A DNA stretch of 64,000 nucleotides from Planctomycetota bacterium (GTDB lineage Bacteria > Planctomycetota > UBA1135 > GCA-002686595), in NCBI GenBank assembly GCA_016714045.1, contig JADJNY010000001.1, positions 744,001 to 808,000 on the forward strand, written 5' to 3'. Positions 30,169 to 38,577 of the stretch are shown here, in pieces. How positions within the stretch are numbered: the stretch's first letter is position 1; each line of letters starts with the position of its first letter. The translations under genes and the position numbers were made by a program. The notes beneath the pieces were generated by a model that did not search any database, was not told the DNA's origin, and was given only the letters and a program-made list of their open reading frames with translations.

Positions 30169-30921
30169 ATGTCCCTCGCCGACCTCTACCACCGGCAGCT
30201 CGCCTGGCGCGACTGGCGCACGGCCTTCGCGGCGCTCCCGCCGCTCGAAGGCGCGCAGGTGCTCGACCTCGGCTGCGGTCCGGGGGACCTCGCGGCGGAG
30301 CTCGCGGCGCGCGGCGCGCGCGTGCTCGGCGTCGACGCGAACGAAGAGCTGGTCGAAGTCGCGCGCGCGCGTGGCATCCCGAACGCGGCGTTCCGCGCGG
30401 CGGACCTGCGCTCGCTCGAGCCCCTCGAGCGCGCCGCGGACGGGATCTGGTGCAGCTTTTCCGCCGCGTACTTCGTCGAGTTCGCGCCCGTGCTCGAACG
30501 CTGGAGGCGCCTGCTCCGCCCGGGCGGCTGGATCGCGCTCGTCGAGATCGATGACCTCTTCGCGCACGAGCCGGTCACGGCGCGGACGCGCGAACGGTTC
30601 GCGTCGTATGCGGAGGAGGCGCGCACGGCCGGCCGCTACGACTTCCACATGGGGCGCACACTCGACGCGCACCTCTCCGCAGCGGGCTTCCTGGTCGAGC
30701 GGCGGTTCGAGCTCGCCGATCGCGAGCTCGCCTTCGACGGCCTCGCGCCGCCGGAGGTGGTCGATGCGTGGCGCGCACGCCTGGAGCGGATGCGGCTCCT
30801 CCACTCGCACTGCGGAGCGGAGTACGCATCGGTGCGCGACGACTTCCTCGCGTGCCTCGGCCGCCCAGACCACCGCTCCGCCGCGCGCGTGATCGGCCGA
30901 GTCGCGATCGCAGCTCCCTGA
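30169..30921 (+). CDS. class I SAM-dependent methyltransferase
   Basis: 250 residues from the ATG at 30169. Motif I is VLDLGCGPGDLAAELAARGA near residue 28, followed by the acidic VLGVDANEELVEVAR, the motif-II-like FRAADLRSLEPLE, and motif III in LLRPGGWIALVEIDDL. This is the Methyltransf_11/25 fold acting on a small molecule. The residues after 160 (DFHMGRTLDAHLSAAGFLVE) are typical of this group. The substrate is not predictable. The gene ends 129 bp before the DAHP synthase on the same strand, too far to claim an operon with confidence. Confidence 0.82.
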   Translation: MSLADLYHRQLAWRDWRTAFAALPPLEGAQVLDLGCGPGDLAAELAARGARVLGVDANEELVEVARARGIPNAAFRAADLRSLEPLERAADGIWCSFSAAYFVEFAPVLERWRRLLRPGGWIALVEIDDLFAHEPVTARTRERFASYAEEARTAGRYDFHMGRTLDAHLSAAGFLVERRFELADRELAFDGLAPPEVVDAWRARLERMRLLHSHCGAEYASVRDDFLACLGRPDHRSAARVIGRVAIAAP

Positions 30922-31050
30922 GCGACGTGCTGGAGGCCGGCGGGCTCGAGCCGCGCCTCGTGCATCGGAATCGCAGTCGGTCCTTGCCGGTGCCCGGGTG
31001 CGCCCGTTGGAGTAGCCTCCCCGCCCCGCGAACGACTCCCGAACCCCCGC

Positions 31051-32086
31051 ATGCAGTCCGACGACCTCCGCATCACGTCCGTCCGCCCGCTGATCGCTCC
31101 CCGCGGTGCTGCGCGAGGACCTGCCGCTCACGCCCGCGGCGGCGGGGTCCGTCGTGCGCGCGCGGCGCGTGGTCGAGGCCGTGCTCGACGGAGTCGACCC
31201 GCGCGTGCTGCTCGTGATCGGCCCGTGCTCGATCCACGACCCGCGCGCGGCGTTCGAGTACGCCGACCGTCTGCGCGGGCTCGCCGAGCGCGTGAAGGAG
31301 CGCCTCTTCGTCGTCATGCGCGTCTACTTCGAGAAGCCGCGCACGGTCGTGGGTTGGAAGGGCCTGATCAACGACCCCGACCTCGACGGCTCCTTCCAGA
31401 TCAACAAAGGGCTGCGCCTCGCGCGCAAGCTGCTCGTCGAGCTCGCCGCGCGCGAGCTGCCGGCGGGCACGGAGTTCCTGGACACGACCTTTGGACAGTA
31501 CTACGCGGACCTCGTGAGCTGGGGTGCCATCGGCGCGCGCACGGCGGAGAGCCAGGTCCACCGCGAGCTCGCGTCGGGCCTGTCGATGCCGGTCGGGATC
31601 AAGAACCGCACGGACGGCGACGTGAAGGTCGCGGTCGACGCAATCCGTTCGGCGCGCACGAAGCACCTGTTCCCGTCGCTGACGAAGGAGGGCGCGCCGG
31701 CGATCCTCGAGACGGCGGGCAACCCGTACGCGCACCTCGTGCTGCGCGGCGGCGCGAAGCCGAACTGGGACGCGGCGACGGTGCGCAGCGCGCGCGCGGA
31801 GCTGCGGCAACACGCGGTGCTCGAGGCGATCATGGTCGACTGCTCGCACGCGAACAGCGAGCGCCAGCCCGAACGCCAGCGCGCGGTGGCGCTCGGCGTG
31901 CTCGCGCAACGGCGCGCGGGCCAGGACGCGCTGCGCGGGTTGATGATCGAGAGCCACCTCGTCGGCGGGCGGCAGGAACCGAGCGCGAAGCCGCTCGCGC
32001 ACGGGAAGAGCATCACGGACGCGTGCCTCGGCTGGGACGAGACGGAGCGGCTCGTGCTCGAGCTCGCGGACGAGCTCGGGCGGTAG
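31051..32086 (+). CDS. 3-deoxy-7-phosphoheptulonate (DAHP) synthase, type I, with an N-terminal frameshift
   Basis: This is the AroF/G/H-type enzyme that condenses phosphoenolpyruvate with erythrose 4-phosphate, the first step of the shikimate pathway. The N-terminus MQSDDLRITSVRPLIAP (31051-31101) matches the E. coli AroG N-terminus NDDLRIKEIKELLPP. From about 31103 the rest reads in the next frame (VLREDLPLTPAAA onward). One extra C in the run at 31099-31102 accounts for it. The remainder is complete and conserved: LLVIGPCSIHDP, VMRVYFEKPRTVVGWKGLIN, EFLDTTFGQYYADL, ESQVHRELASGLSMPVGIKN, DCSHANS and GKSITDACLGW. An internal ATG at 31106 could start a slightly shorter product. Sequencing error is the simplest reading. 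Confidence 0.88.
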
Positions 32087-32176
32087 CGCGACGACGAGCG
32101 CGACAGTCTCGATCGCGCGGAGGCACGCGCGCGACGCGGGACCGACGACGCATGGTGGGGGCGCGCACCGGCGTGC

Positions 32177-34345
32177 TCACTCGATCACGACGTCGAGCTT
32201 CACGCGCAGCGCCTTCCACGCGGACTTCAGGTCGGCGAGCGTCGTTCCGTCGGGGACGACGTAGCCGTTCCCCCGGTCGTCCGAGAAGACCACGTCGCGC
32301 CGCGTCGTCGGCCAGGCGTCTTCCCAACATGTCCGCCCAATCAAGCTGGCCGCGTAGGCATCGCCAGCCGGTTGGTGCAGACCGGTCACGTCGAAGAGGA
32401 GCCCGAGCGCCCAATCCTGGTGCCGCGCTTCGACCTTGGGGTCGTCGAGCGCGTCGATCAGCACCGGGAGCGCCTTCCAGCCCGCGCGGAAGATGCGGTC
32501 CTGCGGCTCGAGGTCGTCCTGCGCGAACGTCGTCGCGGGCGACCACGGCGCGCGCACGAGCTTCACGCAACTGTCGCGCGGAATCGACGTGAGCTCGTGG
32601 CGCAACCCGTCGTACGCCGCGCGCGTGAGGCGGATCGGATCGGCGGTGAGCTTCACGCGGAAGGGAGCGCTGCGCAGCGCGAACGCCGGCGCGGGCCCGT
32701 CGACGCCTCGTCGCAGGTCCTCGTCGATCACGATCGCGAGCTCGTGCTCGCCCGGTTCGTCGAGCGTGATCCTGTCGGGGAGGTCGACCACGAAATCGAC
32801 CACGCCGCCGGGTTCGAGCTCGGTGTCGAACCAGGGCGCGTGTCGGCAGAGCCTCGGTTGGGTCGCGCGCGCGGCGTGGCGCGGCGCGTCGGCCGTCCGT
32901 CCCGAGGGATCGAGCACGACGCCGACGTTCTCGTCCTGACACCCGAGCGTGAGCTTCACCCGCTCCGTCTCCTCGACGCTGCGCACACGGCAGCGGACCA
33001 CCGGCACCGTCGGGAAGCGCGCCTCGTACACGGGGCCGTCGAGGACCTCGAGCACCAGCGGATCGGGCTTGTCCGCGAGCCGGCGCAGCGCGGTGAGGAT
33101 GCGGCGCTCGTGCGCAGCGGGCGGAGAAGGGACGGAGTCGTGCTCGTCCTCGGCGTGACGCCGACGAAGCCCTGCATCGCGGGCGTGAACACGCAGTGCA
33201 CCGAGCTCCGTGACGACGCGCTTCCAGCGCTCGCCGCCGCGGCGGACGGCTTCGGCGAGCAGGCGTACCCAATCCGGCGTCCGACCATCGATCTGGAAGG
33301 GAAAGTCGATGCGGCGACGGAGCTCCTGCTCGATGTCGTCGTCGGTGTAGAGCGCGAGCGAGCGCTCCTCCGCGTCGGGCACGAACCGTAGCTCGCCCAG
33401 CGCGCGGAAGCCCGTGCGTGCGGGCTCCTCGACCGCCACGATCGCGGCGGGGGGCTCGCCGGTCGCGCGCCGGATGCATGCGATGCGCAGGCCGGACCGA
33501 TCGAGCGACCCACCGTTCGCCGGGGCGAGCATCTCGACTCGGAAGCGACCTTGGTCGTCCGTTTCGAGGTCACAGGACGCGCCCGTGAACGTGAACGCGT
33601 CCTTGGCCCAGCACTGCGCCGTCATCGTCTCCGCCGCGAGCGGCGTCCCGCGCTCGTCGAGCGCGCGTCCGTCGAACACGAGGAGCTTCGCCGTGCTCGT
33701 GTCGCTAACGACGGTGGTCTCGCCCGCGCGCGTCGGCCCCGCGAACGAGACGACGTGTTCGCCCATCAGCCCGTCCCACGCGAGCGCCGCCTCGAAGCGC
33801 AGCCCCACCCCGACGTGGGGGAGCACCGCCGCGCCGTGCTCGCTCTTCGTCCAGTCCAGGCACGCGACGCGCTCGTTCGCGCGCAGCGGCGCTTCGCGCT
33901 CGGTGAACGCGCGCAGGAGCCGCACGCGCACGTTCGGCTTCGCGGGCAGCTCGACCTCGAGCCGCGCGAGCGGCGGGAGCGTGATCACGAGCGGCTCTTT
34001 CGGCAGCGCCCCCGGCGTCAGCGCGACGGCGAGCGCGTCGAGCGTGGGCACACAGGGCTCCACGCGCAGAGCGGCGCCGGGAACGCGCCGATCACGGAGG
34101 CGCTCGCCGTCGAAGCGCGCCTCGCCGCGCTCGTCCGTGGTCATGCGCGCGAACTCTCTGGAGGACGTCTCCCACCCGACCAGGCGTACGTCCGGCTGGA
34201 CGACGCCGGCGACGCGCACCGCGATCCCTGCGACGGGCGCTCCGCTTCCATCGACGGTGCGCACGACGAAGTCGTCGCCCGTGAGCCGCGCGGGTGCGAG
34301 CGTCGCGAGCAGGGTGAACAGGGCCGGGACGATGGGAGGCGTCAT
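32177..34345 (-). CDS. large exported hypothetical protein
   Basis: 722 residues from the ATG at 34345, with a short signal peptide (MTPPIVPALFTLLATLAPAR). The N-terminal third has carboxypeptidase-regulatory-like beta modules (VRTVDGSGAPVAGIAVRVAG, ARMTTDERGEARFDGERL), and the middle has DLETDDQGRFRVEML in the same style. The C-terminal third has a region with PAPAFALRSAPFRVKLTADP and then a helical stretch (GWKALPVLIDALDDPKVEAR, DWALGLLFDVTG) that reads like HEAT-type repeats. I recognise no enzyme motif. It shares the beta-module style with the exported proteins at 28810 and 63694, so these may be members of one species-expanded surface-protein class. Confidence 0.6.
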   Translation of the reverse strand: MTPPIVPALFTLLATLAPARLTGDDFVVRTVDGSGAPVAGIAVRVAGVVQPDVRLVGWETSSREFARMTTDERGEARFDGERLRDRRVPGAALRVEPCVPTLDALAVALTPGALPKEPLVITLPPLARLEVELPAKPNVRVRLLRAFTEREAPLRANERVACLDWTKSEHGAAVLPHVGVGLRFEAALAWDGLMGEHVVSFAGPTRAGETTVVSDTSTAKLLVFDGRALDERGTPLAAETMTAQCWAKDAFTFTGASCDLETDDQGRFRVEMLAPANGGSLDRSGLRIACIRRATGEPPAAIVAVEEPARTGFRALGELRFVPDAEERSLALYTDDDIEQELRRRIDFPFQIDGRTPDWVRLLAEAVRRGGERWKRVVTELGALRVHARDAGLRRRHAEDEHDSVPSPPAAHERRILTALRRLADKPDPLVLEVLDGPVYEARFPTVPVVRCRVRSVEETERVKLTLGCQDENVGVVLDPSGRTADAPRHAARATQPRLCRHAPWFDTELEPGGVVDFVVDLPDRITLDEPGEHELAIVIDEDLRRGVDGPAPAFALRSAPFRVKLTADPIRLTRAAYDGLRHELTSIPRDSCVKLVRAPWSPATTFAQDDLEPQDRIFRAGWKALPVLIDALDDPKVEARHQDWALGLLFDVTGLHQPAGDAYAASLIGRTCWEDAWPTTRRDVVFSDDRGNGYVVPDGTTLADLKSAWKALRVKLDVVIE

Positions 34346-34428
34346 GAAGTCGACGTACGCGCGGGATGCCGCGCGCTGGAATCTACCCCGGCGGAGGACG
34401 GCGGTAACCGGCGATCGAGCGCTCGATG

Positions 34429-35640
34429 TCAGCCCGCCACCGGCGCGTGCTCGCCCGCCCGCGCGAGGCTCTCGTCGCCGGACCACACGACGTTGTAGAC
34501 CGTGTCGCGCTCGACCGGCACGCGGCCCGCGTCGCGGATCCACTGCACGAGCTCGGCGCGCTGCACCTTCTGCGGCGTCGTCGCGCCGGCCTCGTGGTAG
34601 ATCTTCTCCTCGACCACCGTGCCGTCGACGTCGTCGGCGCCGTAGCTGAGCGCGAGCTGCGCGATCGGCACGTCCATCAGGATCCAGTAGGCCTTGATGT
34701 GCGGGATGTTGTCGAGCATCAAGCGCCCGACCGCGATCTCGCGCAGCTCGTCGACCGCCGTCGGGCCGGGGACGTGCGCCATCTCGCTGTGGTCGGGGTG
34801 GAACGACAGCGGGATGTAGGTCTGGAAGCCGTGCGTCTCGTCCTGCAAGCGGCGCAGGCGGTCCAAGTGATCGACGCGCTCCTCGATCGTCTCGATGTGC
34901 CCGTGCAGCATCGTGCAGTTCGACTTGAGGCCCGCGCGGTGCACCGTGCGCGCGATCGCGAGCCACTCGTCGCCGCTGATCTTCAAATGGTAGGTGAGCT
35001 TGCGCACGCGCTCGCTGAACACCTCCGCGCCGCCGCCGGGGACGGAGCCGAGGCCCGCTTCGACGAGCTCGGGCAACACCTCCGCGAGCGGCTTCTTCGC
35101 CTTCTTCGCGATCTGGTCGAGCTCGACCATCGTGAACGCCTTGATGTGGATCGAGGGCCGCGCCTTCTTCACCGCGCGCAGGAGGTCGAGGTAGTAGCCG
35201 TACTCGAGCTTCGGATGGATGCCCGCGACCATGTGCACTTCGGTCACGGGCTCGTCGAGCTGCGCCGTGATCTTCAGGGCGGCGTCCTCGGGCGTCATCA
35301 CGTACGCGCCCGCCTGTCCCGGCAGGCGCTGGAACGCGCAGAAGCGGCAGAGCTTGTTGCAGACGTTCGTGTAGTTGACGTGCTGGTTGACGTTGAAATA
35401 GGCGAGGTCGCCGTGCAGCCGCTCGCGCACGTGGTTCGCGAGCGCGCCGACCGCGTGCAGGTCCGCGCGGTAGAGCCGCGCCCCGTCGTCGAGCGTGAGG
35501 CGCTCCTTCGCGAGCACCTTCTCCGCGACGTCGGCGAGGTCTGCGCGCTCTGCGACGGCGCGCAGGCGCGCGATCGACGAGGAGGAGGGCGTCGTCGCGT
35601 TCGACGTCGAGCGCGGCGCGTGCGTCGTCTTCTGGATCAC
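34429..35640 (-). CDS. mqnE: aminofutalosine synthase MqnE (radical SAM)
   Basis: 403 residues from a GTG that overlaps the mqnC stop (GTGA). The radical-SAM cluster motif is TNVCNKLCRFCAFQRLPGQ near residue 90. VHMVAGIHPKLEYGYYLDLL, the SVPGGGAEVFSERVR block and QTYIPLSFHPDHSEM are typical of MqnE rather than MqnC. The enzyme couples 3-[(1-carboxyvinyl)oxy]benzoate with SAM to make 6-amino-6-deoxyfutalosine, in the futalosine route to menaquinone. The N-terminal ~40 residues are Ser/Thr/Ala-rich and probably unstructured. MqnA, MqnB and MqnD are not in the window. Confidence 0.92.
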   Translation of the reverse strand: MIQKTTHAPRSTSNATTPSSSSIARLRAVAERADLADVAEKVLAKERLTLDDGARLYRADLHAVGALANHVRERLHGDLAYFNVNQHVNYTNVCNKLCRFCAFQRLPGQAGAYVMTPEDAALKITAQLDEPVTEVHMVAGIHPKLEYGYYLDLLRAVKKARPSIHIKAFTMVELDQIAKKAKKPLAEVLPELVEAGLGSVPGGGAEVFSERVRKLTYHLKISGDEWLAIARTVHRAGLKSNCTMLHGHIETIEERVDHLDRLRRLQDETHGFQTYIPLSFHPDHSEMAHVPGPTAVDELREIAVGRLMLDNIPHIKAYWILMDVPIAQLALSYGADDVDGTVVEEKIYHEAGATTPQKVQRAELVQWIRDAGRVPVERDTVYNVVWSGDESLARAGEHAPVAG

Positions 35641-36932
35641 GCGCGGCCTCCCTTCGCCGGCTTCGCCGTCCACGCGCGGTGCGTGGCGCCGTCCTCGCGC
35701 GACTGCGGGCCGCGCTGCGGTTCCGTAAACCGCTCGTCGACGATCCCGTACCACGAGTTGCGGCGCAGCGGCACGAAGCCCGCGCGGCGGATCTGGTGCT
35801 CGAGGCGCTCGATGGGGGCGAGGTGGAAGCAGCCCGCCGCGCTGACGACGTTCTCCTCCATCATCGTCCCGCCGAAGTCGTTGCAGCCGAAGCGCAAGGA
35901 CGCCTGCGCGAGCTTGAGCCCCTGCGTCACGTAGCTCGTCTGCATGTTCGCGAAGTTGTCGAGGAAGATGCGCGCGATCGACTGCACGCGCACGTAGACC
36001 GCGGGCGTCGTCTTCTCGGGGTAGAGGTGCTCTTCCGGCACGCCCTCGGGCTGCATGTTCCAGCTCGCGAACGCGGTGAAGCCGCCGGTCTCGTCTTGCA
36101 GGTCGCGCAGCACGCCGAGGTGCTCGATGCGCTCCGCCGCCGTCTCGACGTGGCCGAACATCATCGTCGCGGAGCTGCGCAGGCCCGACTCGTGCACCTT
36201 CCGGTGCACGTCGAGCCAGCGCTCGGTCGACGTCTTCTTCGGCGCGATGATCTTGCGCACGCGCTCCGTCAGGATCTCAGCACCTGCGCCCGGCACGCTG
36301 CCGAGGCCCGCCGCCTTCAGGTCGCGCAAGACGTCCTCGACCGGGCGCTTCTCGATGCGCGAGAAGTGGTCGAGTTCCGGCGCGGAGAGCGCGTGCGGGT
36401 TGATGTCGGGGTACTTGACGCGCATGTGCGCGACGAGCTCGCACCACCAGTCGCTCTTGATGTACGGGTGGTGCCCGCCCTGCATGAGCACCTGCCGCCC
36501 GCCGATCGCGGCGAGCTCGTCGAGCTTCGCGTCGATCTCCTCGCGCGAGAGCGTGTAGGCACCCTCCGCCTTCGGCCGGCGGTAGAACGCGCAGAACCCG
36601 CAGTCGGTGATGCAGACGTTCGTCGGGTTCAGGTTGCGGTCGACGATGTACGTGACCCAGCCCTGCGGGTGCAGGCGCGCGCGCACGAGGTCCGCGAGGC
36701 GCATCAGCTCGCCCAGGTCCGCGTGCTCGTGGAGCAGGAGCGCTTCCTCGCGCGAGATGCGCGCGCCGTCCTCGATCTGGCCGTAGACGCGCTCGAGCTC
36801 GCTGGCGCGCGCACCGTGGCGCGCGCCGTGCGCGCGCGGCGCGATCCAGTCCTGGGGGCGTGCGGACGGTGCGCGCGCGGAAGCCGTCGGAAGGGCGGGA
36901 GGCGCCACGGCGCGATCGGACGGGGTGACCAT
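35637..36932 (-). CDS. mqnC: cyclic dehypoxanthinyl futalosine synthase MqnC (radical SAM)
   Basis: 431 residues from the ATG at 36932. The cluster motif TNVCITDCGFCAFYRRP lies near residue 104. The following AYTLSREEIDAKLDEL and VLMQGGHHPYIKSDWW are hallmarks of MqnC, as are SVPGAGAEILTERVRKIIAP and NFANMQTSYVTQGLKLAQ. It cyclises dehypoxanthine futalosine in menaquinone synthesis. It precedes and overlaps mqnE by 4 bp, so the two radical-SAM steps are translationally coupled. The N-terminal ~50 residues are longer than usual and low-complexity, so a later start is possible. The selenoprotein gene is divergent from it, 213 bp away. Confidence 0.92.
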   Translation of the reverse strand: MVTPSDRAVAPPALPTASARAPSARPQDWIAPRAHGARHGARASELERVYGQIEDGARISREEALLLHEHADLGELMRLADLVRARLHPQGWVTYIVDRNLNPTNVCITDCGFCAFYRRPKAEGAYTLSREEIDAKLDELAAIGGRQVLMQGGHHPYIKSDWWCELVAHMRVKYPDINPHALSAPELDHFSRIEKRPVEDVLRDLKAAGLGSVPGAGAEILTERVRKIIAPKKTSTERWLDVHRKVHESGLRSSATMMFGHVETAAERIEHLGVLRDLQDETGGFTAFASWNMQPEGVPEEHLYPEKTTPAVYVRVQSIARIFLDNFANMQTSYVTQGLKLAQASLRFGCNDFGGTMMEENVVSAAGCFHLAPIERLEHQIRRAGFVPLRRNSWYGIVDERFTEPQRGPQSREDGATHRAWTAKPAKGGRA

Positions 36933-37145
36933 GATCCAGCCATTCTACCGGTCGAGGCCGCGCGCTTCAGCCGCCCGGCCGCGCCGCCGGAGCGTCCGCC
37001 CGGCGTACCCAGCTCGAACCTGCCCGCCCGCGCAGGCCATGGGCCGGACGTGCGCGGCCGGGTAGGCTGTGCCGCGTTCGCGCGCGCTCGACGCGGTCGT
37101 CCACCCCGGACGCCGGAGGGCCCGCCAACGAGGAGAAGGACGACG
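36933..37145. promoter_or_regulatory. divergent intergenic region between mqnC and the first selenoprotein gene
   Basis: 213 bp that must contain promoters for the mqnC-mqnE operon and for the thioredoxin gene cluster. An AGGAG/AAGGA ribosome-binding region sits at 37131-37140 ahead of the ATG at 37146. I see no clear operator repeat. Confidence 0.4.
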
Positions 37146-38348
37146 ATGAAGAAGAGCCGGATGATGCTCCTGGCTCGCGCTGTCCTCGGTACCCGTGCTC
37201 ACCGCAGCGACGAGGACGGCCGATCCGGCCGCTCCTCGCCGACCGTGGCGGCGCAGGACTCCGAGTTCGCCAAGCTCGAGAAGGAGTACAAGGAGGCCCG
37301 CAAGGCCTGGGATGCCGCCGCCAAGGAGGCGCGCGCCAAGAAGGAGAAGGCGCCGACGCGCGTCGAGCCCGACTTCTGGGCGCGCTTCGAGACGATCGCC
37401 AACAAGGGCGACAAGGACGCGGCCGCGTGGTGCGTGATGAACCTGCGCTACGCGAACCTCTCCAACGCGGACATTACCGCGAAGGTCCCGCCGCTCTACA
37501 CGAAGCTCGTCGACGCGATGTTGAAGGACGAGAAGGCCGAGAAGCCCATCTCGCTCGGCATGCTGCTCTCGCGCGTCGTGCCCGGCGCCGTCGGCCAGCA
37601 GTACCTGACCGCCGATCAGGCGCAGGCGCTGTTCAAGAAGGTCCAGGACTCGGCCAAGGAAGACGAGAGCAAGGCGGCCGCCCTGCTCGCGTCGCTCACG
37701 CTGCCGAACCAGTCCATCCAGGACGAGACCGAGCGCGAAGCGAAGAACCTCGCCGCGTACAAGGTCGTCGCCGAGAAGTTCCCGAAGACCTCGAGCGGGA
37801 TGGAAGCGCGCGGGAACGTCAACCGCGTCGAGAACCTCGTCGAGGGCAAGGTCGCTCCCGACTTCACCACGAAGGACGTCGAGGACGTCGAGTTCAAACT
37901 CAGCGACTATCGCGGAAAGGTGGTGCTCCTGGACTTCTGGGGCTTCTGGTGAGGCCCTTGCGTGGCGATGATTCCCCACGAAAAAGCGCTCGTGGAGCGC
38001 ATGAAGAACGAACCTTTCGCCCTGGTGGGCATCAACACCGACCGCGACAAGGACGACTACCGCAAGCAGCAGGAGAAGATGGGCGTCACGTGGCGCAGCT
38101 CCTGGCAAGGATCGACGAGCGGACCCATCCCGACCGAGTGGGGCGTGCAGGGCTTCCCGACGCTCTACCTGCTCGACCACAAGGGCGTGATCCGCAAATC
38201 GTGGCTCGGCGGGCCCGACGAGAAGGAGCTCGACGAGCTCATCGAGAAGCTCGTGGCCGAGGCCAAGGCCGACAAGGGCAACGCGCCCGCGGGCAAGGAC
38301 GCGAAGAAGCCCGAGCCCAAGAAGTCAGACCCGAAGAAGAAGGGCTGA
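37146..38348 (+). CDS. exported TlpA-like thioredoxin, predicted selenoprotein (Sec269)
   Basis: Reading the TGA at 37950-37952 as selenocysteine gives one 400-residue protein. Residues ~38-235 are charged and helical (FAKLEKEYKEARKAWDAAAK). Residues ~240-375 are a TlpA/AhpC-like thioredoxin domain: APDFTTKDVEDVEFKLSDY, VVLLDFWGFW, then U-GPC at the CxxC site, PFALVGINTDRD, and the cis-Pro segment GFPTLYLLDHKG. The frame after TGA is uninterrupted for 131 codons and fully homologous to the next gene. A Lys-rich tail ends it. The first ~30 codons as read lack a signal peptide, but the +1 frame over 37173-37225 encodes one (LALSSVPVLTAA), suggesting two compensating indels. Expected role: thiol/selenol redox chemistry in the periplasm. 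Whether the cell has SelA/B/C/D is not visible. Confidence 0.85.
37961..37980 (+). promoter_or_regulatory. candidate bacterial SECIS hairpin, gene 1
   Basis: Beginning 8 bases after the TGA, CGTGG (37961-37965) pairs with CCACG (37976-37980) around a 10-base loop CGATGATTCC, which has G in its second position. Known bSECIS elements are short hairpins in the coding sequence just downstream of UGA, with a G in the first two loop bases. The loop starts slightly closer to the UGA than is typical, so this is a candidate. Support comes from the matched hairpin in the paralogue. Confidence 0.6.
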
Positions 38349-38577
38349 TCCGCCTTCCAGCGTGAACGCGGGCTCCTGCGACGGCCGTCGCGGGAGCCCG
38401 TGCTCGTTTTCGGCGCGACCGAGGACCGGCGTTGGCCCGCGGAGCCCCGCGGGCCGCGCTCCTCGGCGTGCGGGGCCGAGTTCTACCGGACTTGGACCCG
38501 CGCGCGCTCACCCGCCGACCGCGACCGCGGTATGCTCCCCGGTGCGGACCGACGTGTCCGCACCCGGAGGAACGCGC

